The translations under genes were made by a program, and so were the position numbers. From contig JAZBRS010000035.1 of assembly GCA_037176725.1 (NCBI GenBank), forward strand, positions 48,122,001 to 48,186,000: DNA of 64,000 nucleotides. Direction: 5' to 3'. The notes beneath the pieces were generated by a model. The model did no database searches. It was given only the letters and a program-made list of their open reading frames with translations, and was not told the DNA's origin. Positions 41,380 through 51,480 of the stretch are shown here, one piece after another. Position 1 is the stretch's first letter, and the number at the start of each line of letters is the position of its first letter. This stretch comes from Posidonia oceanica. Taxonomy: Eukaryota; Streptophyta; Magnoliopsida; Alismatales; Posidoniaceae.

Positions 41380-44300
41380 TGTAGTAATCCTGAATTCTAA
41401 TCGTCCATGCACATTACCAAAGCTTGTGTGCACCGATCAAAATAGGCTCACCATATGCGGCTGTGTCTGAGGAGGAAAGCTCAACTCGAAAACACTTAAG
41501 TAGGGAAAAAAGAAAAGAAAAGAAGAAGATAAGACAATTTGGAGTCGCCACTGGGTCTATTGAATTGGAAGACAAGGAAAACTACAGGGTAAAGCATGAA
41601 AAGACACGCTGAACCGGATGCAAGGAGGGGCAAAGAGATGCAAGGATAAGCTAAGCTATGCTATTCTATTATGCTATGCTATGACTCAGGCCTAGGATAA
41701 GGGAAAGGTCGATGCGAGCCAAGAGAAAGGGTAAGGACTCCGGTTACGCACGGGGAAGGTGTTAGGCACCCCGATACGTCTGAGAGTCGGTCTTTCTTAG
41801 GCAATCTCGCGCTTATGCAGGGAATTGCTAGCCTAATGCCTAATGCCTTAAATGCTTACCTATTATGTAAGGGAAATAAACGTGCTAACTAAGTGCTCAG
41901 CCACGCTGCTAGTGTTCCGAACTAGGCGGACCCTGGTTCGTGAGAACTCCTAAGTAGTAAGCATCACGGCCCTATATGCGGATGCAAGGGATAAAACAAA
42001 ACGGTGGGAAAACCAAGCAATGCGAGCGACATGCAAGCAATAAAGCGAAATAGGTGCGGAAAAAGGTGCGAAAATGCGGAAAACATTGCAAGGCGCGCAA
42101 AACGATGCAAAAGGCGGGAAGCGAAGCAAGAGGGGTGCGGAAAACCATGCAAAAGAGCGAGAAATGATGCAAAATGCGGAAAACAGGGCGAAGCACGGAA
42201 AACGAGGCAAAGTGGGGTGCGAAATCAAAACAAAGGGGTGGGTAACATACATTGGGGTTGCAACAAGCCAAAGAAGCAATAAAACGCAAGAAACGGCGGA
42301 CGAAATGAAATCTGCACTTTAAAACGGCTGTCAGCCATCTGCAAGCGTTGGACGCTGGCAACACCAGCGTCCAACGTTGGACGCTAGTATCGTAGGCGTC
42401 CAACACCTGCTGTAGACAGACAGCATGCATTTTTTGGAAAACCATGCATTCTAACTATATGGATGCAATACAGATGCAAATATGCAACTAAATGGGTGCT
42501 AAACATGCAAATCTAACCTAACAGAAGATTAGAAGGGGAATCAAAACAAGGAGCATGCCAGAATCCAAGATCAAAGCTTGCAGGTTGTTGGACGGCTGTA
42601 GGAAGGGTGTCCAACGTTAGACGCCAGAGTGGCTGGCGTCCAACACACAACAGAAGATAGAGGAGAGAAGGGAGCATACAAGTGATAGAGGAGAGTTGGG
42701 ATCATGCATTTGGGTTGCTGGAGATAAGAAGGGGGCAAACAAGCAAGCATGGGAAACATAAAAGGATAAATCAGACCATACCTATGCTAAGTGCCAGGCC
42801 AGAGGCACAACCAGGGCGTTGTACGCGAGCTAGGCCGGCGTCCAACGTTGGACGCCAGCATCAGCAGCGTACAACGCTCTAGGAGACACAACACACAAAA
42901 AAGCATGCATAAATAAGCAAATAAATTAATCGAAGCTTAAGAACAGCTGCTAATGAAGCTAAACATGCATAAGAACACAGGGAATAAACAAATAAGCAAA
43001 ATCAGAGAGGCATGCAAGCTTTAAACAAATGCATGAGAAGCCAGGACGTTGGATGCTAGAGCCAGCAGCGTCCAACGTTGGACGCTGAAGGCTCTGGCGT
43101 CCAACGACCCAGGCCAGCAGACTTACCTGTTCTAAAGGGGGAGCTCCGTTCTACCCCACCTAGATGCATGCAACCGCATTAAGAACATGTAGGAAACTAA
43201 CAGGAGCATGCAAAGGAGGCATTCAATCTAAAGGAACTATGCAAAGAGGAGACATGTATAAGAACCTAGGATCTAAACTTGCAAAAAGAAAGCATGCAAC
43301 TTGCAAAGGCCTAGCAAACCTAAACATGGGTGCCATAGTGGCTAAGCATCTCTAAGCAGGCATAGCTCACAAAATAATAACTAAAATATGCATGAGGTAG
43401 GCATGGAAGCAAAGCACAGCAAGCAGACACATTGGACGCTAGGTGAACCAGTGTCCAACGTTGGACGCGGCTCACCCTAGCGTCCAACACAGGCAGGAGA
43501 CAGATGGAACATTAAGCATGCTAAAAGGCTTCAAACTGGCATGGAATAAGTTAAAAAGCATGGCACGACATCAGGAAGCATTAAGGGAAGCATATGGCAT
43601 ATACTTGCAAAGAGGCATGCAAAGAAAAAGCATGGAAAGCATTCAAACAAAGGCAAAGCTAAGCAGGGTGTTGGACGCTGCTACGGCAGGCGTCCAACAC
43701 ACTGAACTCTCTCTTGGATGTGATTCACGTCCAAAAGGAGTCAAACCCGTTGCAAACTTGCATGGAGACACTCTACTATGCATGCACGACTCTACGGGGT
43801 AGCAGGCTAACCTTTGGAGGCTCTGGAGCGGCGGCTCCACCAAGTTCGCCGAAGTTGCAGGTGCTCTGCGACAGCAGGTTCGGTGAGATCTCCTGGGCAG
43901 CTCAGAGCACCAGAGGAGCTTGCAGCTGGTTGTAGATGGAGAGGGGAGTGCCTTCTTGCTCTCGGAAGTGAGAATTCTCTCTTAGGCTCGGTGTCGTAAC
44001 TATGGCGAAGGCTGGAAGTTGCAGTTTTATGCGAAACGGCATGGGTTCGTGTGTTGACAGAGGGATTTGCAGGTGGTTGCAGGCAATGTCAGAGGCCAAT
44101 GGGTGTGCGCGAGGCTCGAGGGATGTCAAGGCTATGGCAGAGGCTTGTCAGACGGCCGGTGGAGCCACGGCGATGGCTGACATGGGCGGCCGAAGGTGTG
44201 AGGGCGGTGAGAGCGGGATTTCCGGCTAAATTGGCAATGATGAGTATCCAAGGTAGTTACTCACCCTTGGAAGGTAGTGGATGAGCTGGAGGGAAGGGAA

Positions 44301-44663
44301 TGGCAGGTAGTAAGTGCGGGGAGGTGTGGGATTGGACGAGCGGTGAGCTGGAGGGGGCGGAGCAACCGCTGCTGACCTCGAGTCGTTGGACGCTAGCATA
44401 GGCCACGTCCAACATTGGACGCTGCCTGTTCCAGCATCCAACACACTCAAGTGGCATAAGCTGCAAATGGGCTTAGGTTTGGGCGTAGAAGTGTTGTAAA
44501 ATTTTCAAGAAGGCCTGGTAAAGGCTTCTAGGGTTTTGGGCAAGGTTTTGAGTTTGGAAATGGGCTAGAAAATGGGTTAGAAAAGGGAACGCCATGCCAG
44601 AAACCACACGAGCCTGCAAAAGAGAAACACTAACTTCCAGGCTGTCTAAATGGGGTGTCTACA
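41380..44663 (-). mobile_element. Element A 5' LTR (3284 bp)
   Basis: TGTAGTAATCC to GGGGTGTCTACA, colinear with 22058-25379. R/U5 block at about 41540-41810, reversed PBS-like motif at 41541-41550. PBS on the left, TSD AGCCG on the right. Confidence 0.94.
42342..44443. repeat. GTTGGACGC palindrome clusters in element A 5' LTR
   Basis: Clusters at about 42343-42404, 42587-42646, 42818-42878, 43046-43107, 43433-43490, 43669-43699 and 44387-44443. The sixth and seventh are each one hairpin shorter than their partners in the 3' LTR, whereas the fourth is full length here and reduced there. At 43047 GTTGGATGCTAGAGCC faces GGCTCTGGCGTCCAAC around an inner palindrome. Confidence 0.9.
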
Positions 44664-46698
44664 AGCCGATGTCCAATGTTGGACGCCTGCACCAGTAGCG
44701 TACAATGCCTTGGGAGGCACAAACACACAAGAAACTTGCAAAAAACAAGCAAACGAACTAAGGAAAGCATGGAATAAATGTAGTGAAAGCTAAGCATGCA
44801 TGGAAACACAGGAGACATGCAAGCAAACAAATCAGAGCAACATGCAAACCAGAAAGAACAAGGTAGGGGAGCAGGGACGTTAGACGCTGCAAACAGCAGT
44901 GTCCAACGTTGGACGCTAGAGTTCCCATCGTCCAACACGTGCAGGATGCAAACTCACCTGTGCTAAGGGGGAGCTCAGCTCTAAACCCCACCTATATGCA
45001 TGCAAACCACTAAGACATACCAGAGCAAAAGAATCAGATAGCAAGCATATGATCCATGGTAAGCAACTAAGGAAGGGCATGCATGAGAGTAAAAGATGGA
45101 AAGAAAAAAGCCAAGAAGAAAGCATGCAACTTAAAAGGAGGCTAGCAAACCTAAGCATGGTTGCCATAGGGGCCAGGCATCTCTAAGCAAGCATGGATCA
45201 TGAATAGACAACAAAAATAGGCAAGGTGCAAGCATGGCAGCAAGTTAAAACTAAACAGGCATGTTGGACGCTGTGTGAACCAGCATCCAACGTTGGACGC
45301 GGCTCACCCAGGCGTCCAACGCAGGCAAATGGCAGAATGGACTTAGAGCATGCAAACATGATTCAAGCAAGCATCAAACATAGAAGCAAGCATGGCATAA
45401 CATCAGCAGACATGCAAGGAAGACATGTAGCATGGATTCACAAAAAAACAGGCAACAGCAAAGCATGGCAGACCTCAAAGCAAGAGCAAAGCAAACAGGG
45501 TGTTGGACGCTGGCTAGTGCCGCGTCCAACGTTGGACGCACCAGAATGGGCGTCCAACACACTAAAGATCACTTTGGCCAAGAATGGCGGCCAAATCGAT
45601 CTGAAACTCCGAACAAACTTGCTAACAAGCAAGAGTGATTGACAACAAGCATGGTGGTATGCTTGGTGCCAAGAATAGGCTGGTGGATTGCTCCACCCAC
45701 CTCTTCCTCCTCATCACCGGAAAACTGAGCAATGGAGGGGTGTGTGCTGTGCTAAGATGCATGGAAAGCATGGGGAAACACTCAACCTAGCATGCATGAG
45801 CTATGGGGATAGAGAACCTACCTGGTTGCGGCCTGGAACGGCGTGTCGACCTCCTTCACCGGCGCTACGGAAGTGGTGGCAGAGCTGACTCCGGCGCGGT
45901 CTTGCGGGCTGCTGGAAGCACGGGAGAGGGTGGCGAAGGGTCTGGGAGGAAGGTAGATACTTCGTCTTTGCTCTGGAGGTGGAGAATTGCCAAAAAAGTG
46001 GGTGTGCTAGTCTGGGTGTTCTGCCAAAGAAGGGTGCTTGGGTTGGTTTTGCTGAATGGGTGCTTGGGTTTTGCTGCCGAATTGCAGCAGCTTGGGCAGG
46101 AATTGCAGGCGAATGGCAGAGGCTCTGGGTGTATGGGGGGCACGAGGAATGGCAGGGGTGGCAGGGGGTATGTCAGTCAGCCAGCGAAGTCGCGGCTGAG
46201 GCTGACAAGGGCGGCTGAAGGCAGTGAGGGCCGAGAGAACGGGAAATGGGCTGAGATGGAGGAGATGGCTAGTAACTCGGCCTTGGAATGTAGTGGATGG
46301 CTTGGAGTACAAGAGGGGACGGGTAGTAAGTGTGGGGGGCGATGGAGTGGACAAGAGGTGAGCCGAAGGTGGCGGAACAGCCACTGCTGCAACTGAGTCG
46401 TTGGACACTAGAGCAGAAGGCGTCCAACATTGGACGCTAGCACAGGGCGCGTCCAACGTTGGACACTGCCTATTCCAGCGTACAACACACCCAGTTGGCG
46501 AAAGCTGTAATGGGCTTGGGCTTGGGCTCAAAAAAGGGTTAAAAAGGTGTAAAAAGACTTGGGTTAAGGCTTAGATAAGGTTTTAGGTGGAAATGAGTTA
46601 GAAATGGGTTAAGTTTGAAAAAGAGTGCCATTCCAGAGTCCACACGAGCCTGTAGGAGAAAACACCCACTTCCAGCCTGTCAAAATGGGGTGTCTACA
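44664..46698 (-). mobile_element. Element B 5' LTR, right segment
   Basis: Resumes exactly where 22057 stopped, completing the third palindrome cluster, and runs to GGGGTGTCTACA at 46698. Clusters at about 44876-44937, 45263-45320, 45502-45559 and 46400-46487. Followed by TSD CACAG. Confidence 0.93.
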
Positions 46699-46703
46699 CA
46701 CAG
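46699..46703. other. Target-site duplication of element B (right)
   Basis: CACAG, identical to 9598-9602. Confidence 0.9.
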
Positions 46704-47210
46704 GCAGGGGTTGGTAGGAGTTCTGAACCAGCGAAGCTTGGGGGAGGTCTACCTATGCTTGGTAGGAATACTGTCTCAGTGTTGAGGCAAATTTTGTAGA
46801 GCGGAATGAAAGAAGGAGAAGGGATGATTGATGATGCAGATGTATGCATGATTTATGATTGGTATGCTTTGCCCTCAGCATACGGAGTGCTTTAGTGCCT
46901 GCTGTATAGGAAGGGAGCGGTTCCTGACTCACTAGACTCTACTCAAACTCCTAGCTTGTTGATGGCACTCTGGGAAAGGGTGTTGGTGGTGTTTAGTGGT
47001 GGTGTAGAGAGGACAGGCTCCATGCCAAACTCTCAAGGACTTACACCTACTCTTTTCTTTTTCTCTCTTTTGTTTACTCCCATATAGATGTGCAGGATTC
47101 TCCCTATCCTTGGCTTGGAGGTAAGGGGGACCTGGCTTGAACTTTGATTTCTCTCTAGGGTAGGTAAAAAGGGCGGGATTACGCTACTCGCCTTTATTTC
47201 TAGGGTAGGA
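46704..47210 (-). other. Element C region between pol remnant and extra ORF; integrase deletion junction
   Basis: Matches element A 29790-30617 with gaps (CTGTCTCAGTGTTGAGG, GCATACGGAGTGCTT, CTTACACCTACTCTTTT). Near 47203-47213 the match jumps to about 32060 of A. Roughly 1.4 kb covering the integrase core and C-terminus is therefore missing. Confidence 0.75.
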
Positions 47211-49860
47211 GGACGCCGTTCATATGCGGGCTGTAGGTCCCCACATGTACTTAAAGCATCAGTGTGTCAGCCTCTAACTTGTCCAGGTAGCGTAATAGCA
47301 TCTGATTGTATGATCTTCTGTATAGCTACCCTGCTCCTAACACATACTTTGACGCCAGACGTGCCAAAGTTCTTTTATCTGCTGCTGTGGTGCCGGGTGG
47401 AAGGCTACCAGACTCCAGGAAAGCCTTGATGTCATGATACCACGGCTGTTCTCCTACTGGATCCGCCTTTTCTATACTCATACAATGTGCAGACTGCTCT
47501 ATGTAGGTGATTGATACATCTACTGCACTATCTTCAGGTATACTGAGCCAAGATGCTAGGGTTGCCAGTGCATCTGCATATGTGTTCTTTGCTCTGTTCA
47601 TGTATGTGAGCAGATGCTCTCAAATTCTTCTATCAGCTTCAGCAGGTGTTCGTGATATGGCACAAGCTTTGGATCCTTTGTTCTCCAGTCACCATTCACT
47701 TGAGAGATCACCAGCATGGCATCCCCGTGCACATGTAGCTTCTGTGCCTTATGCTCGAGCGCGACCTTCAATCCCAAGATGCACGCTTCATATTCTACTT
47801 CATTGTTGGTGCATTTGAAAGTCAGCTTCCTCGCAAAGGGAATCATCTACCCCTGTGGTGTCGTCAACACTACGCCTACGCCTCAGCCCTTTTTGTTGAC
47901 AGTGCCATCAAAGTACAGCCGCCATTGCTCTTGATCCTCAGGGTCTTTCTAATCAGAGCCCTCCATCACAAAGAGGATATCGTCATCTGGGAACTGCGTC
48001 CGGAGAGGCTGGTACTCAGGCAGAGGAAAGTCAGCAAGATGATCTGCCATGCCTTGGCCCTTCATGGATTTCTGTGTAACGAAGGTGATGTCGTACTGAG
48101 ATAACAACACCTGCCACTTAACACATCTGCCCACCATAGCTGCCTTCTGGAAGAGGAACTTGATAGGGTCATGCCGGCATAAGAGCTGAACCGGATATGC
48201 CATCATATAGTGCCTTAGCTTTTGTGCAGCCCAGACAAGAGATAAGCAGGTCTTCTCTATTGTGCTATACCTAGCCTCACATTCATTGAACTTCTTGCTC
48301 AGGTAATAAATGACGCGCTCCTTTCTACCTAATTCATCATGTTGGCCCAAGACGGCGTCCATGGAATGCTACATGGTAGAAAGGTAGAGAAGCAGAGGTC
48401 TCCCCGGCGTGGGAGGAACCAAGACAGGAGGCTTGATCAGTAGCTGCTTGATTTTGTCAAACGCAGCCTGGCACTCCTCGCTCTAGTCGATTTGTGCATT
48501 CTTCTTCAGGAGCTTGAATATGGGTTCGTAGATGGGCGTAAGCTATGAAATGAAGCGACTGATATACTGTAACGCCCTAGCAGGCCTCGGACCTCCTTTT
48601 CAGTCTTGGGGGTGGCATCTCCACAATGGCTTTTGCCTTGCTCGGGCCCACCACGATCCCCCTCTGACTGACAATGTATCCCAAGAGTTTTCCGAATGAC
48701 ACCCCGAATACACATTTACTGGGGTTGAGCCGCAGCTTCTATTTCCTTAAGCGGTCAAAGAGCTTCTTCAGACATGCAAGCTGATCCTCAGGCACTTTGG
48801 TCTTGGCAATCATATCGTCCACATAAACCTCAACTTCTTGGTGCATGAGGTCATGGAAAAGTGCTGTCATGGCCCTCTGATAAGTGGTGCTAGCTTTCTT
48901 GAGCCCAAACGGCATAAGTTGGTAGCAGAAGACCCCCCAGGGGGGTGATAAATGATGTCTTCTCCATGTCTTCTTCTGCCATTTTATTTGATTATAGCCG
49001 GAGAAGCCGTCCATAAAGGATAGCATCTTGTGGCCTGCAGTATTGTCGACTAGGACGTCAATGTGAGGCAATGGGAAATCGTCCTTGGGACTTGCCTTGT
49101 TCAAGTCCCTGTAGTCGATGCATATCCAGACTCAGCCATCCTTCTTGGGCACTGGCACAATATTCGCAAGCCATTCAGGGTAAAGGATGACCTTTAGAAA
49201 GTTGACACTGTGCTGCTTCATTATTTCCTCTTTGATCATGAGCAACCACTACGGTCGCCATCTTCTTAGCTTCTGCTTTACTGGCTTGGCATCTGGATCC
49301 AAGGGCAGGTTATGCACTACTATTTCGACATCAAGGCCAACCATATCTTCGTAGCTCCAGCCGAAGACATTTGCATACTCTTTCAAGAATGCAATGAACT
49401 CTGCTCTGGCCTAGGGCGATAGTAGGGTGCTGATGCGAACCTCTCGGGCTTCTTTGGCTATGCCGATGTTGACAACCTCCGTCTCCTCTTCGACGTAAAG
49501 GTTGGGGCTTTCTGGATCATCGTCATAGGGCTGGAACTCAAGCGATGGTTCATCATTCTCATCCTCGCCTACATCATCTTCCTCTCCGTATGAAATAAGT
49601 TTCGAGAGGATCTCCTTTTCAAAGGTGGGGTTTGAAATATCAAAGGAGTGTAGATGCTCTGCCTCTTGGCCCTGGTGATGCTTCAGGATGGTCACGCTTA
49701 CTCGAGTGTTTCTGTATCCTCGGTGCGCGACCTCTGTCCCGGCAACTTCCTCTGCTTGTTCCGCTACTGATGGCACTGCTGCTAACTCTGTTTCTGATGC
49801 TACTATTGATCCTGCTACTGCTGGCTCTACTGATTCAGCTGATTCTGTCACTGCTTGTAC
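47211..49860 (-). pseudogene. pol: RT, RNase H and second RNase H of element C (integrase deleted)
   Basis: RT is at about 48560-49860, starting HRGYRNTRVSVTILKHHQ, with KDDFPLPHIDVLVD, SFMDGFSGYNQI, MPFGLKKASTTYQRAM and YVDD at 48814-48825. RNase H follows (MDAVLGQHDELGRK, YYLSKKFNECEARYSTIEK), then second-RNase-H motifs NNEVEYEACILGL, GDAMLVISQVNGDW and ADALATLAS. The frame ends in the start of the integrase zinc-binding region (PHMNGVLL) at the deletion junction. Many frameshifts and stops occur, more than in A. The order and motifs are the same as A's pol. Confidence 0.85.
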
Positions 49861-51480
49861 TGCTAATGCTTCCTCCCCATGCTTCTTGTTGTGCTTGTGG
49901 AGGGTATATCAGACTGGCAGTTGATCAGGGTATTGCCGGAGTGGAGCATGTGCTGCACTAACCACCTAAACCCACCTTGTGGCTGCAGAGTGATCAGTTC
50001 ATCTAGTCTAGTGGGAGCCACTGCTGCTGAGTCTTCTTCAATGACCATGATAGAGGCATGGTCCTTCTGTAGGGAGGGGTTCGTAGCCACGGCTTTCCCT
50101 TTCCTTTCCGCCTGATACTCTGCCAGGTCTGCTGTCTGTGACTTGAGCTGTTCCTGGAATAGTAGCTCTAAGTCTCCCATCCACGAGTCAACCTGGGCCT
50201 CTACTGCCACTCCTTCTTCCTCATCCGAGGGTGAGTCGACGTAGTAGGTGCCGGGGGCCTCTGGCTCTGGCCCGGCCGCTAGATGTACTACTACTCTAGG
50301 TGCTCGCTCTAGCTGGCCTACGGGCACGGCTGATGGCGGCGGCCTCGTGATCAGAGATCCAAACAGATTGGTTAGCAAGGCCACTAACGGGTGCACTGCC
50401 AAAGTCACTATTGCAGTTGGAAGAGAGGCAAAGTTGCTCTTCTAGAGGGCCAATGGTTGAGAGGTTGTGCTACTCGACAGGGCCTCTGTATCTGGTAGTG
50501 ATAGTGACGGCGCGGCCTCTGACGCCATGGGGGCCTGCCATGAGAGTTGATGTTTTGAGGCAGGAGGATGCGTGACTGACTGAGCCAGCAGCGTTGCTTG
50601 TGACGCGGCTGTTGAAACGGGCTGAGTCACGCTACTGGCTGAACTCAATGATTGACCTGCCAAAGAGGGTGACAGCTGTACTAACGCGACTACGGCTGCA
50701 GGTAGATTGGCTAATTGTGCCTGAGTTGGTGTCCTTGACTTCAGAGCTGCTTGTGCTGGCATCGGCGATGCTGATAAGACTGCAGGAAGATCAGAGACTG
50801 TCAATTCAGCCAAAGGGCTTGCCAAATCTGCTACCTTATGATTTATGGAGGGAAGGGCTAGACAAACTGACTGAGAAGCTGCCGTACGGAGTTGGATCTT
50901 GCTGCAGGTCCGGGCTGCCCCTACTGTGCTAGACTGCTCATCATCCGAGTAGTAGTCCTCAATGCAGACCCAGTCTTCCGTCGACAGCGAAGGGCTCTAG
51001 CACGGCTCTGATTGCGCTACGGCTTGAACTCCGCTTGAACCCAGGGTACCTGCACTAGTGAAGTTAGCGAGGTCTCGGGGAATGATCATCCTTCGATTCT
51101 TCGGTTGTGGGTGCTTACTTTCATCAGTCTGCGGGTCGTATCTGAGACCCTCATTATCTTTTCGCTCCTCTACCATGATCGGCTCAACAATTCCCTGGCC
51201 GTATCGCCCGAGCAGTGTCCCCTTGACGTAACCTCACCTGTGATAGACGTTTTTGACCATCTAGAAAGGATTATTGTGAATGGCCAAGGAGTTGACATGT
51301 TTAAGATCTGGAATAAAGTTAACCGGCTCACACCGATTAATGTGGTATAAAGCATCTGAGAGTTTAGGGTCAAAGGGGACAGTCTGTGAAGAGACAGGGG
51401 AGACTGCCTCGATCCGCTCCTTCTCAAAATCTTCTGCCATGACAATGATGACATCGTCGCCTCAGCGAAACTCGATCATG
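49861..51480 (-). pseudogene. pol: Protease-RT linker of element C
   Basis: Counterpart of the A linker without the His-Ala-Glu array. Conserved islands are YYVDSPSDEEEG (about 50230), LELLFQEQL and RLDELITLQPQGGFRWLV. Acidic/Ala/Ser-rich segments (MTESAESVEPAVAGSIVASE) lie directly before RT. Stops and frame changes throughout. Confidence 0.65.

Larger units (their letters stand above)
22058..44663 (-). mobile_element. Element A: most complete Tat/Ogre-lineage element
   Basis: 22.6 kb minus-strand element: 5' LTR 41380-44663, PBS 41361-41378, leader, gag, protease, His-rich spacer, RT, RNase H, second RNase H, integrase, DUF7745-like ORF, hairpin array, PPT and 3' LTR 22058-25379. All domains are present, but stops (for example the RT Trp to TAG at 33791-33793) and gag frameshifts inactivate it. 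The two LTRs differ at about 13 positions in their first 220 bases by eye, many at CpG sites, so insertion is not recent. It lies in the loop of a palindrome cluster of B's 5' LTR. Confidence 0.93.
9603..46698 (-). mobile_element. Element B: gag-only (TR-GAG-like) retrotransposon, split by element A
   Basis: Minus-strand element with 5' LTR 20723-22057 plus 44664-46698, a tandem PBS, leader, gag (17386-19574), about 4.4 kb of non-coding sequence, PPT (12997-13009) and 3' LTR (9603-12996). Perfect CACAG duplications flank it. Its internal region is only about 7.7 kb and shows no protease, RT, RNase H, integrase or DUF7745-like ORF. Gag-only non-autonomous LTR elements are known in plants as TR-GAG. 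The closeness of its LTR to those of A and the solo LTR makes an A-like element a plausible helper. Confidence 0.9.
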
